From Desulfocicer sp963675955 (GTDB taxonomy: Bacteria; Desulfobacterota; Desulfobacteria; Desulfobacterales; Desulfobacteraceae), in contig CAXXVR010000007.1 in assembly GCA_963675955.2 (NCBI GenBank), forward strand, positions 952,890 through 1,016,889: a stretch of DNA of 64,000 nucleotides, read 5' to 3'. Position numbers and translations under genes: made by a program. The notes under the pieces were generated by a model, which saw only the letters and a list, made by a program, of their open reading frames with translations, was not told the origin of the DNA and made no database searches. Shown here in pieces: positions 52,933 to 60,772 of the stretch; the first letter of the stretch is position 1; every line of letters begins with the position of its first letter.

Positions 52933-54780
52933 TTAAAAACCAGGCATTCCACCAAACCCTCTAAGGGTCCAGTAAATACCGGTGAGAAGCAGTAACACCA
53001 CATTGGCAAAGAAAAACAGAGGAATGCCGGCACGAATATAATCTTTGGGCTCAAGGTATCCACTGGCATACACGATGGCATTGGGCGGCGTACCGATGAT
53101 CAGGCAATAGGCAAAGGAGGAAGAAATAGCAGTACCCATGGCCATGAAGGGCAGATAGGTAGTACCGGGATGCACCATGCCTGCCATGTTCAGGGTAATG
53201 GGTCCCACTGATGCCGCAGCAGGGCCATCCGCCATGAGGTTGGTCAATATGGCGGTAAGACCGTTACTGATGGCCATGAGCGGAAGACCTGATTCCATAC
53301 CGAACTGTGATAGAAAATCGATAACAGAACGTGCAAGCCAGTATGCTGCACCGGTCTGATCCAGCACTCGACCAAAAATGATAGCACCGGCATAGAGCCA
53401 CACAACCCCCCAATCCACTTTTTCCTGGTAATCTCGCCAGTTCACAACACCGGTAAGGATATAACCGACGGCACCGGCCACAGCAATTACACCAATGCCC
53501 AGACGTACAGGATAAATACCCATGGTATAAAAAGATTTCTCCGTAAACCAGCCAAACACCATAATGATAAAAATAATCAGGGCCCAGATCTGATTTCTGT
53601 TCCATCCACCCATCTTACCGATTTCCGTCTGCAGTTGCTCCATGGCCGGGGCCAGGGAGGTAATCTGGGGTTTAAACCTGAAATTAACAACAAACCAGCT
53701 CACCGGGATCATGAGGATAAGAAAAGGAAAGCAATAGGTAACCCACTGGAAATAACCGATATCAACTCCAAACATGTCCGTTAGATAGGTCATCATGATA
53801 ACGTTTCTGGCACCGCCTGACGGGGCACCGGGACCACCGATATTACAGGCCATGGCGACACTGATCATCAACAGTTTGGCAAGCTCTTTATCCTCGGGAA
53901 TTTCCCGGGTGAGGCTGTTCTGGTATAAAAGCATGCCAATGGGAAGAAACATGGCCGCCAGGGCATGGTCGGAAATAAAGGCGGCAAGGGGCGTGATGAT
54001 AAGAAAAAATATCAGGGTGATCCATTTAATATTGGGCACCGCCAGCTTCTTAAACATCATCAGACACACCCGTTTATCCACCCCGGTCTTGACAAAGGCC
54101 GCGGCAAACATAAGACTTCCCATGATGAACCAGCAGGCGTCACTCCAGTACAGCATGGCCACTTCCTGGCGGGAAATAACACCGGTGAACACAAGGATCA
54201 GACCAATGCAAAAGGCCACCGCCGGCAAGGGAATACATTCCGTTAAAAAGCAGAACACCACAAAAAGGCCCATGGCAATGGCCACCTTGATCTGCCAGGC
54301 ACCTTTGTCGGCAGCAGTTTTATCACTGCCGGTCTGATCTTCGTATTTCAACCCATCCTTTCGCAGCACCAGTGCACTTCTCATGATGGTTTGAAAGTCC
54401 TCATCTGTTACCTTGTCTTTGATGTAGGCATAAGCCTTATCAAAATTGGTCTTATTTACCTCTATTTTATATTTTTCACACCATTTGAGATTTCGTTTCA
54501 TAAAACGCGCTTTTTTCAGCGCCCCAATACGCATGTTCTGCTCCATAATTTTTGCCGTGAGCAGCTGCCATTGTTCCACCGAAGTACTTTCCTGCTGAAA
54601 CAAGGCCATGGTGATGTGATTAATAACGGCCTTAGGTCCCACATGGTACTCCATGCCCACATCCTTCATACCATAGGGTGTGGGTATCGCCAGAACCGCA
54701 AAAAAAAGGACGACAGGGATGATAAACAGTTTCCAATTGATATACTTGTCATATCCAGTAACCGGCTTTGCTTTTTTCAT
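52933..54780 (-). CDS. DASS/SLC13-family anion:Na+ symporter with large extracytoplasmic insertion
   Basis: The 615-residue membrane protein has TM1 at about 15-32, an insertion of about 130 residues outside the membrane, then the DASS core. Family segments include ISDHALAAMFLPIGMLL, GGPGAPSGGARNVIMMTYL in the first site and SSFAYCLIIGTPPNAIVYASGYL in the second. It is the second DASS protein in the window and is not a close duplicate of the one at 41100. It follows a receiver gene by 24 bases and precedes the 50-residue protein. Substrate unknown; dicarboxylate or sulfate possible. Confidence 0.88.
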   Translation of the reverse strand: MKKAKPVTGYDKYINWKLFIIPVVLFFAVLAIPTPYGMKDVGMEYHVGPKAVINHITMALFQQESTSVEQWQLLTAKIMEQNMRIGALKKARFMKRNLKWCEKYKIEVNKTNFDKAYAYIKDKVTDEDFQTIMRSALVLRKDGLKYEDQTGSDKTAADKGAWQIKVAIAMGLFVVFCFLTECIPLPAVAFCIGLILVFTGVISRQEVAMLYWSDACWFIMGSLMFAAAFVKTGVDKRVCLMMFKKLAVPNIKWITLIFFLIITPLAAFISDHALAAMFLPIGMLLYQNSLTREIPEDKELAKLLMISVAMACNIGGPGAPSGGARNVIMMTYLTDMFGVDIGYFQWVTYCFPFLILMIPVSWFVVNFRFKPQITSLAPAMEQLQTEIGKMGGWNRNQIWALIIFIIMVFGWFTEKSFYTMGIYPVRLGIGVIAVAGAVGYILTGVVNWRDYQEKVDWGVVWLYAGAIIFGRVLDQTGAAYWLARSVIDFLSQFGMESGLPLMAISNGLTAILTNLMADGPAAASVGPITLNMAGMVHPGTTYLPFMAMGTAISSSFAYCLIIGTPPNAIVYASGYLEPKDYIRAGIPLFFFANVVLLLLTGIYWTLRGFGGMPGF

Positions 54781-54804
54781 CTATCAACCTCCAAAAGAAT
54801 GGTT

Positions 54805-55260
54805 CTATTCTTCATCATCGTCCTTGAGGATTTCCCGGGGCGATCGCATAAATTTTTTGGTCTGGGCCACTCGAATTTTCTCCTCCAGGCGTTGACGTTT
54901 TTCATAGGCTTCTTCTGCTTTTTCTATGATGTCATCTATGTCAGCGGGTTTCATGAGATAATCCGTGGCTCCAGATTTCAGCCCGTCAATGGCGGAATCA
55001 ACTGTGGCATGACCGGTGAGCATCACCACCTCCACCAGAGGATAAAGCTGCTTGATAATCTTCAAGGTCTCATTGCCATCCATGCCGGGCATCTTGACAT
55101 CCAGAATTACCACATGAATGGTTTGCTTTTTAAGGATCTCCAGGGCCTCCTGTCCACTTTTTGCCACGGACACGGCATACCCTCTTTTTTCCATCAATCG
55201 ACTGGTTGTTTTCAGATATCGTTCTTCATCATCCACCAGTAACAGTTTCATCTTTTCCAA
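54805..55260 (-). CDS. Stand-alone receiver protein (CheY-like), probable TTG start
   Basis: A TTG at 55260 has AGGAGG eight bases upstream and gives 151 residues starting MEKMKLLLVDDEERYLKT; an ATG three codons later (55251) is the alternative. The frame runs up to 55314 but that part lies in a family 1 repeat. The receiver has its Asp in VVILDVKMPGMDG and Lys in DYLMKPAD. A charged helix follows (YEKRQRLEEKIRVAQTKKFM) with an acidic end DDDEE. It lies between the Cache kinase and the DASS gene. Confidence 0.87.
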   Translation of the reverse strand: MEKMKLLLVDDEERYLKTTSRLMEKRGYAVSVAKSGQEALEILKKQTIHVVILDVKMPGMDGNETLKIIKQLYPLVEVVMLTGHATVDSAIDGLKSGATDYLMKPADIDDIIEKAEEAYEKRQRLEEKIRVAQTKKFMRSPREILKDDDEE

Positions 55261-55290
55261 AATAGTACCCTCCTGTTTCATCATGTTTTT

Positions 55291-55373
55291 GGGGTTGGTC
55301 ATAACGTGGACCACTCACCACAATTACCCAAGTCGGAACCCACCCAAAAATGGCCGATGTTATAACCAATCCC
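55291..55373. repeat. Hairpin repeat family 1, copy G, inside an operon
   Basis: The left arm at 55291-55313 and right arm at 55351-55373 are degenerate but recognisable inverted copies of the family 1 arm. Here the repeat lies between two co-directional genes (kinase and receiver), so it could reduce or differentially process the downstream transcript. Confidence 0.7.
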
Positions 55374-55379
55374 TGTTTT

Positions 55380-57125
55380 TTATCTTTTATTATTATGTGA
55401 CGGCAGGGTAATCATAAAGGTGGTTCCCTTGCCTTTTCCACTTTCCACCGCCATGCTTCCCCCCCAGTTTTTGATAATGCCATAACACACGGACAGCCCG
55501 AGCCCTGTACCTTTCCCCACGGGTTTTGTGGTAAAAAAAGGGGAGAAAATTTTTCCAAGATTCTCCGAACTGATACCCATGCCGTTATCGGAAATCCTGA
55601 TTTCCGTATTTCCTTGTTCCGTTCTCTCTGATATAATTTCCAGCTTTCCACCTGAAGCACCGTGTCGTTCCACAATGGCGTCCATGGCATTGTTCACAAG
55701 ATTTAAAATCACCTGCTGAAACTGGGAGGCATCCCCCTTGAACAGAGGCGTATCAGAGGAAATAACCTGATCCATCACAATGCCGTCCACATGGGCCTTT
55801 TTTTCCACCATGTGCAAAATTTCAGGAATAATCTCACAGGGGTTCAACACCTCAAGCTTCGACTCGTTTTTCCGTCCGAACTTTAAAATGGCATGGGTGA
55901 TTTCAGAACATCGGTTCACCTGAAGTTTTATCTGATCCATGGATTCTTTTATTTCCGCCACCTCATCTTTTGCCGTGGGGATTAACAGTTCTGACACCTC
56001 ATCAAGAATGGTTTCAATAAGCAGATGCTCACCCTTAATAATCTGCAGGGGATTATTTATCTCATGGGCAAATCCGGCAGCCATTTCACCAATTTCCGCC
56101 AGCTGTACCGCCCGTATCAACTGATTTCCAAGGCTTTCTTTTTCCATTCCCAGGGTATCAATGCGTCTAAGGATATGCTCAGTCATGTATATCGCGCTTA
56201 CGATGATAACAGATCCACCAAGCACCATTATCAGCAAGGTGATGTACATAGCCGAATAAAGGGATTTATAGGCATCCCTTTTTTCCTGGCGCACCACCAG
56301 AAACCATTCCATGTTTTTAAGCCAGGTGGTGGCATAGAGATACTGATCACCAGCAGGATTTGCTTTAATAAAGGTTTGAATGCCGTTATGACTGGATGGA
56401 GGGAAGGAAGGAGATGCTGGGAAATCAGAATACTCCGGATCTTTTTCCATGATTCCGATTCCCCCGGAACGTCTCTCTGTCTGTGAAATGCCAGATGAAT
56501 TTAAGATATACGACTCACCGGTTTTACCAATGCGTACCCGGGAGACCATCCGGTCAAAAGCCAGTGTGTCAATGGTGGCCCGGAGCACCCAGGCACCGGC
56601 ACCAACACCTTTTTTTACGGCAATGACGAAATGGGGCACATTGCGATATCCAGAAAAAATATCGCTGATGTAAAACCCGGTTTCCATAACCTTTTTAAAC
56701 CACACCTCATTTTTATATTCTTTTCCCTCCAGCAACTGAAATTTACCAGCATATTTTCTATGGATGCCCTGGCTGTCAAACAGGCCCAGATCAACAAAGG
56801 CACCGGAGCGTTTCTTGAGATTTTCGAAAATCCGGTTAATGGAGGTGACCTCCATAATTTCATCAAAGGTATAGGTGTTGGTTATCAGCTCAAGATCGGA
56901 TTGTCGCTCCATCAAAAAGCCATCAATCATATCACAGTGATCTTCCACAATACGCTTGAGACTGCTGATGCTGTTTTGTTCCAGGGTGGTGGAAAAATAA
57001 TAAAAACTGACCCCCACAGCCAGGAGAAAAGGAATAAAAGGAATGACGATCATATTGGTTAGAATCGATCGTTTAAGCGGGTGGTTGTGCTCTTTATGTG
57101 ATTCGTTTTTTTTATCCATTACCAT
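55380..57125 (-). CDS. Cache-domain transmembrane histidine kinase
   Basis: The 581-residue kinase has TM1 at about 21-42, an extracytoplasmic Cache-like sensor (45-300, with EVWFKKVMETGFYISDIFSG and PHFVIAVKK), TM2 at about 300-322, HisKA with the His in GFAHEINNPLQII, and HATPase_c with DNGMGI and GTGLGLSV. ATG codons at 57125 and 57119 are both possible. It heads the kinase-receiver-DASS operon. A sigma54 promoter lies about 50-65 bases upstream. The likely receiver partner is the stand-alone protein just downstream. Confidence 0.9.
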   Translation of the reverse strand: MVMDKKNESHKEHNHPLKRSILTNMIVIPFIPFLLAVGVSFYYFSTTLEQNSISSLKRIVEDHCDMIDGFLMERQSDLELITNTYTFDEIMEVTSINRIFENLKKRSGAFVDLGLFDSQGIHRKYAGKFQLLEGKEYKNEVWFKKVMETGFYISDIFSGYRNVPHFVIAVKKGVGAGAWVLRATIDTLAFDRMVSRVRIGKTGESYILNSSGISQTERRSGGIGIMEKDPEYSDFPASPSFPPSSHNGIQTFIKANPAGDQYLYATTWLKNMEWFLVVRQEKRDAYKSLYSAMYITLLIMVLGGSVIIVSAIYMTEHILRRIDTLGMEKESLGNQLIRAVQLAEIGEMAAGFAHEINNPLQIIKGEHLLIETILDEVSELLIPTAKDEVAEIKESMDQIKLQVNRCSEITHAILKFGRKNESKLEVLNPCEIIPEILHMVEKKAHVDGIVMDQVISSDTPLFKGDASQFQQVILNLVNNAMDAIVERHGASGGKLEIISERTEQGNTEIRISDNGMGISSENLGKIFSPFFTTKPVGKGTGLGLSVCYGIIKNWGGSMAVESGKGKGTTFMITLPSHNNKR

Positions 57126-57176
57126 TTACCCCCATGTCCCTGAAAAAAAGATCTGATATGCTTACCGGACAAGAAT

Positions 57177-57192
57177 AGCAACTATGGTGCCG
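57177..57192 (-). promoter_or_regulatory. Sigma54 promoter of the kinase-receiver-DASS operon
   Basis: On the minus strand CGGCACCATAGTTGCT (57192-57177) matches the sigma54 consensus TGGCAC-N5-TTGCW at all but the first base, with the -24 GG and -12 GC separated by exactly ten bases. The predicted transcript starts near 57166, about 40 bases before the kinase start. Confidence 0.75.
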
Positions 57193-57795
57193 TTGGATAA
57201 AAAACCAACATAAAAAACATAAAACCTTGGAATAACAAAGAAATAAAATAGAAGGCGATTAAAATAGAAAAGACCTGCCGGATGAATCAAGTGTCAGATT
57301 TTTTTTCAAGGTGTAAATGAAGGGGGAGATAAAGATGGCAATAATGCCAGATCAGTGCTGTGCCCATGGAACAGAATGCTCAAGGCGTAATTCGATGTCA
57401 CTCTCCAAAGAGGTATCGCTAGACTGCAAACCGGGCATGAGGTTACCAGACTCCATGTACAGGGTTCCTCTATCTAAAGCCAGCAAGCCATCTGTACAGA
57501 ATGTCAGATCGTTGAGTTGTCCCCCCATGTCCTGTAAAAGTATAGGTATCAATGTAAGGATAACCATGGCAAAATCGTTTGATAGCACATTCATGTTTTT
57601 TTTGTCAGCCTGATGTTTACTTTGGGTTAAAAAGCATATACTTATAATGCTGGTCTTTTATTGGGCTAATTTCAGGCAGGCATTTTCGTGCAGAATGGTT
57701 CCATGTGCGGAAAAGTTAACTGCATAAGACAGATGAAAAGGCAAGCAGGCGGGTTATCCTTTGACAGCAAATTGCCTTAGAATTAGGAGTAGTAT
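57193..57795. other. Intergenic region without a convincing gene
   Basis: About 600 bases between the sigma54 promoter and the MFS gene. Overlapping frames of 80-98 codons exist on both strands (for example 57352-57594 minus) but have no ribosome site, family resemblance or consistent composition. An enhancer for the NtrC-type activator would be expected upstream of 57192; I see no clear dyad to assign to it. Confidence 0.4.
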
Positions 57796-58965
57796 ATGGA
57801 AAAAAGTGAAAATAAATTTCAGTTTCGCCAAATTATGACTATTTCCGGAGGACATTTCTGCCATGATATTTTCGGCAGTTTCCTTGCCGTGTGCCTTCCC
57901 CTTTTGATAAGCAAATTTTCCCTGACCATGGCCCTTGCCGGGTTGTTTACAGTTGTTTTCCGTGCACCTTCTCTGTTGAGTCCAGTATTAGGGCTTCTTT
58001 CCGACCGCATCAATCTTTTTCGTTTGGCCATCTGGGCCCCGGCAGCAACGGCAGCAGGTATGGGGTTGCTGGGGGTTGCTCCATCCTATGGGGTTGTTTG
58101 TACATTACTCTTTTTTGCCGGAATCAGTTCGGCTATATTCCATGTTGCGGGGCCGGTCATGATCGCCAGGGCCGCCGGTGTTCATCAGGGGCGGGCCATG
58201 AGTTTCTGGATGACCGGCGGTGAAATTGCGCGGACTCTGGGACCCATACTGGGAGTATGGGTGATTTCCCAGTGGGGGTTTGAAAATACCTATCCCATGG
58301 TGGGAGTTGGGGTGATGGCATCTTTATTTTTGTATCTTCAATTGAGGGGAGCCAAGGTGGTTTCCGTTGACAATGGCACACAGAGTAATTTTCTGGAAGT
58401 GCTGACCAGCATGCGCCAGGTACTGCTGCCGCTGTTGGGAATTATGACTGCCTGCAGCTTTATGATGTCCACACTCATGGCCTTTTTACCCACTTTCATG
58501 GTCCAGTCCGGTAAAAGCCTCTGGCTGGGCGGGGCATCTTTGGCGGTTCTGGAGGCATTCGGTACCATGGGTACTTTTCTGGGCGGTACATTAAGTGATC
58601 GCATTGGAAGACGTCGTCTGCTGCTATGCATTCTTCCTCTGTCTGCCATGGTGATGGCTGCCTTTATTTACGCTCCGGACTGGCTGGCTGTACCGTTGCT
58701 GGCGTTGTTGGGGATCACTTTGTTTGCCAGTGCCCCCATTGAACTTGCAATTGTCCAGGATCACAGTGCTGCCCACCGGGGGACCGCCAACGGAGTATTC
58801 ATGGGAGTAAGTTTCATGCTCATGGCGGGGGTGACATTTTTGGTAGGGTGGCTGTCGGACCATATCGGAATGGACCGGGCCTTTCTTATCAGCAGTTTCA
58901 TCGGACTTTTGGGTACACCCTTTGTCTTTTTTCTGCCCAGGCGAAATCGGGAGGTAAAATCGTGA
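57796..58965 (+). CDS. MFS exporter, fosmidomycin-resistance (Fsr) like
   Basis: The 389-residue major facilitator protein has 12 predicted transmembrane helices. The N-terminal GGHFCHDIFGSFLAVCLPLL matches the HFxxD signature of the Fsr family, and LGLLSDRINLFR and GTLSDRIGRRRLLL are the MFS loop motifs in the two halves. TTAGGAG lies eight bases before the ATG. The family exports drugs or metabolites; the substrate here is unknown. It is a single gene converging on the cysteine desulfurase gene; the 113-base gap after it shows no clear terminator. Confidence 0.88.
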   Translation: MEKSENKFQFRQIMTISGGHFCHDIFGSFLAVCLPLLISKFSLTMALAGLFTVVFRAPSLLSPVLGLLSDRINLFRLAIWAPAATAAGMGLLGVAPSYGVVCTLLFFAGISSAIFHVAGPVMIARAAGVHQGRAMSFWMTGGEIARTLGPILGVWVISQWGFENTYPMVGVGVMASLFLYLQLRGAKVVSVDNGTQSNFLEVLTSMRQVLLPLLGIMTACSFMMSTLMAFLPTFMVQSGKSLWLGGASLAVLEAFGTMGTFLGGTLSDRIGRRRLLLCILPLSAMVMAAFIYAPDWLAVPLLALLGITLFASAPIELAIVQDHSAAHRGTANGVFMGVSFMLMAGVTFLVGWLSDHIGMDRAFLISSFIGLLGTPFVFFLPRRNREVKS

Positions 58966-59078
58966 TCACATTAACAGACTCATAAATAGCCTCTAAGCTT
59001 GCCTGGCATTACTCTGATCACCGCCTTGTCATCTACCTGGCTCCGGTGGGCAATATGTAATGGTGCTGGTGCTGGCAA

Positions 59079-60246
59079 TCATTTATATGATCGGGATATT
59101 TCATCCAGGGCCGTCACTGCAAGATCTATTTCAGCAGGGGTATTGAAAAAACCGGGACTGAATCGGACGGCACCCTCCTTGTGGGTACCCAATGTCTCAT
59201 GGACCAGGGGGGCACAATGGAGTCCCACCCGTACGACAATGTCAAAATCACCATCAAGGATGGTCCCCAGATCGATGGGAGCTAAGGGTGCAAGGTTGAG
59301 GGTGACAATGGCCAGATGATGGGCTGGGTTCAGATCTTTTGCACCGTAGATCTGGATTCCTCTGACATGGGACAGACCCTCATATAAGCGTTTAATGAGC
59401 ACCATCTCCTGTGCATGAATGGCGGGAATGCCCTTTTCAAAAAGATAATCAAGTGCCAGGGATAAACCGATGATTCCCATGAAATTATGGGTGCCGGCTT
59501 CCAGACGATGGGGAAATTCCCGGGTGTGAACCAGATTGGCGGAGTCAATGCCGGTGCCGCCGAAGCGGGTGGCGTTGATTTCAATGTCGGGGTGGAGCAG
59601 TAATCCCCCGATCCCCGGCGGGCCGTAAAGGGATTTATGGCCGGTGAACACCAGAGCTTTTGCGTTCATTTCTTTCATGTTAACGGGAATCTGTCCTGCG
59701 GACTGGGAGGCATCCACCACAAGATCAATGCCGTGTTCCCCGCAAATGGCTCCCACCTGATTTACAGGTTGAATGGTACCAAGCACATTGGAGGCGTGGG
59801 TCATAACCACCAGTCTTGTTTTTGGCTGTATGGCCTTTTTGATATCCTGGGGATCAATGAAACCCTCACCGTCAAAGGGGATCAGGCTACAGGATATGGT
59901 GCCATTTTCCTGCAGATGATGTAGGGGGCGAAGCACCGAGTTATGCTCCAGCCGGGTGGTGATGACGTGATCCCCGGGTTTTAAAACTCCAAGCAGAGCC
60001 GTATTCAGTCCGTCCGTAGCATTGGCTGTGAAAATCACCCGATTGGCATCGGGGGGCACCAAAGAAACGGGCCAGTTTTTCCCGGGTCCTGTTTATAAAA
60101 TTCGATGCTTCCATGGCAGCATCATAGCTGCCCCTGCCAGGGGAAACTCCTATGCGGGAAAAGAGTTCCACCATCTGGTCCAGTACCTGCCTTGGTTTTG
60201 GCCACGAGGTGGCGGCATTATCCAGATATATCAAATAATCCTCCAT
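59079..60246 (-). pseudogene. Cysteine desulfurase family protein, one frameshift
   Basis: Two adjacent frames make one aminotransferase-V protein of about 389 residues. The 5' part (from ATG 60246, MEDYLIYLDNAATSWPKPRQ) runs into a C6 run on the coding strand (60056-60051). With one C less, it joins FFGAPDANRVIFTANATDGL in the other frame. Downstream, the PLP Lys is in FTGHKSLYGPPG and the aspartate in DLVVDASQSAG. The catalytic Cys loop near the C-terminus may be RVGLHCAPLVHETLG, as in SufS/CsdA-like and related lyases. It is likely a sulfur donor for the operon. The frameshift is either a real mutation or a sequencing error. A longer frame to 60312 starts in a poly-C tract and is less likely. 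Confidence 0.8.
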
Positions 60247-60409
60247 GCTTGTCGTTTTTGGGTCCGAATGGGCCGGACCGGGTGTTGGTTGGGGGGGGGG
60301 TGATGTCGGCATTTTCTTGTAAAAACCACTACATCAGCATACCCTGTATCTTCAACATCCTTCCAGATAACGCTGGCAATTTTCAAGTGAAAATAAGTGG
60401 GGAAAAATT

Positions 60410-60772
60410 TTACAGGCAGGCCTTGGGATTGGGCAGGCCTGCCAGACGTCGTGCACCCATGCGAATACCCCGGGGAAACAATTTTTCAAGCGCCATGAGA
60501 CTCATCCCCGTTCCCACCTTTAAGTCTTTGTTCATGGGGGCCCTGCCGTGGTAAAAATAAAAATCCCGCATGAACCGGAGCACCTGCCACTGGCTATCAT
60601 CAAGGCTTTCAAGGCCCATTTCCCGGGCAAGCGCAAGGGCGATGGTCTCATTCCAATCATGGGGATCCCACAAAAAATCCTCCCAGTCAAAATAAAGATC
60701 GTGACCGGCAATGGTACGTAGCTGCCGGTCACGACCCTGCTGGGTGGAATATTCCAGACCGTTTTCAGTCAT
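60410..60772 (-). CDS. DsrC/TusE-family sulfur carrier protein with a single C-terminal Cys
   Basis: The 120-residue protein ends LPNPKACL, with the penultimate Cys119 that carries sulfur in DsrC/TusE proteins. The family core DDSQWQVLRFMRDFYFYHGRAP is clear. The second DsrC cysteine, expected 11 residues before the first, is Arg108 here, so it cannot form the intramolecular disulfide or trisulfide of dissimilatory DsrC and resembles TusE/RspA types. Its ATG follows the mop stop codon without any gap (TAGATG), indicating coupling, and the desulfurase gene lies downstream. I infer sulfur transfer from the desulfurase to a partner. Confidence 0.9.
   Translation of the reverse strand: MTENGLEYSTQQGRDRQLRTIAGHDLYFDWEDFLWDPHDWNETIALALAREMGLESLDDSQWQVLRFMRDFYFYHGRAPMNKDLKVGTGMSLMALEKLFPRGIRMGARRLAGLPNPKACL

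Noticed and set aside
55261..55314. N-terminal extension of the receiver protein to 55314
   Set aside because: The extension lies in a family 1 repeat arm; AGGAGG is placed for the TTG at 55260.
57317..57613. Overlapping frames of 80-98 codons on both strands upstream of the MFS gene
   Set aside because: Neither has a family match or clear start signal, and they overlap each other almost fully.
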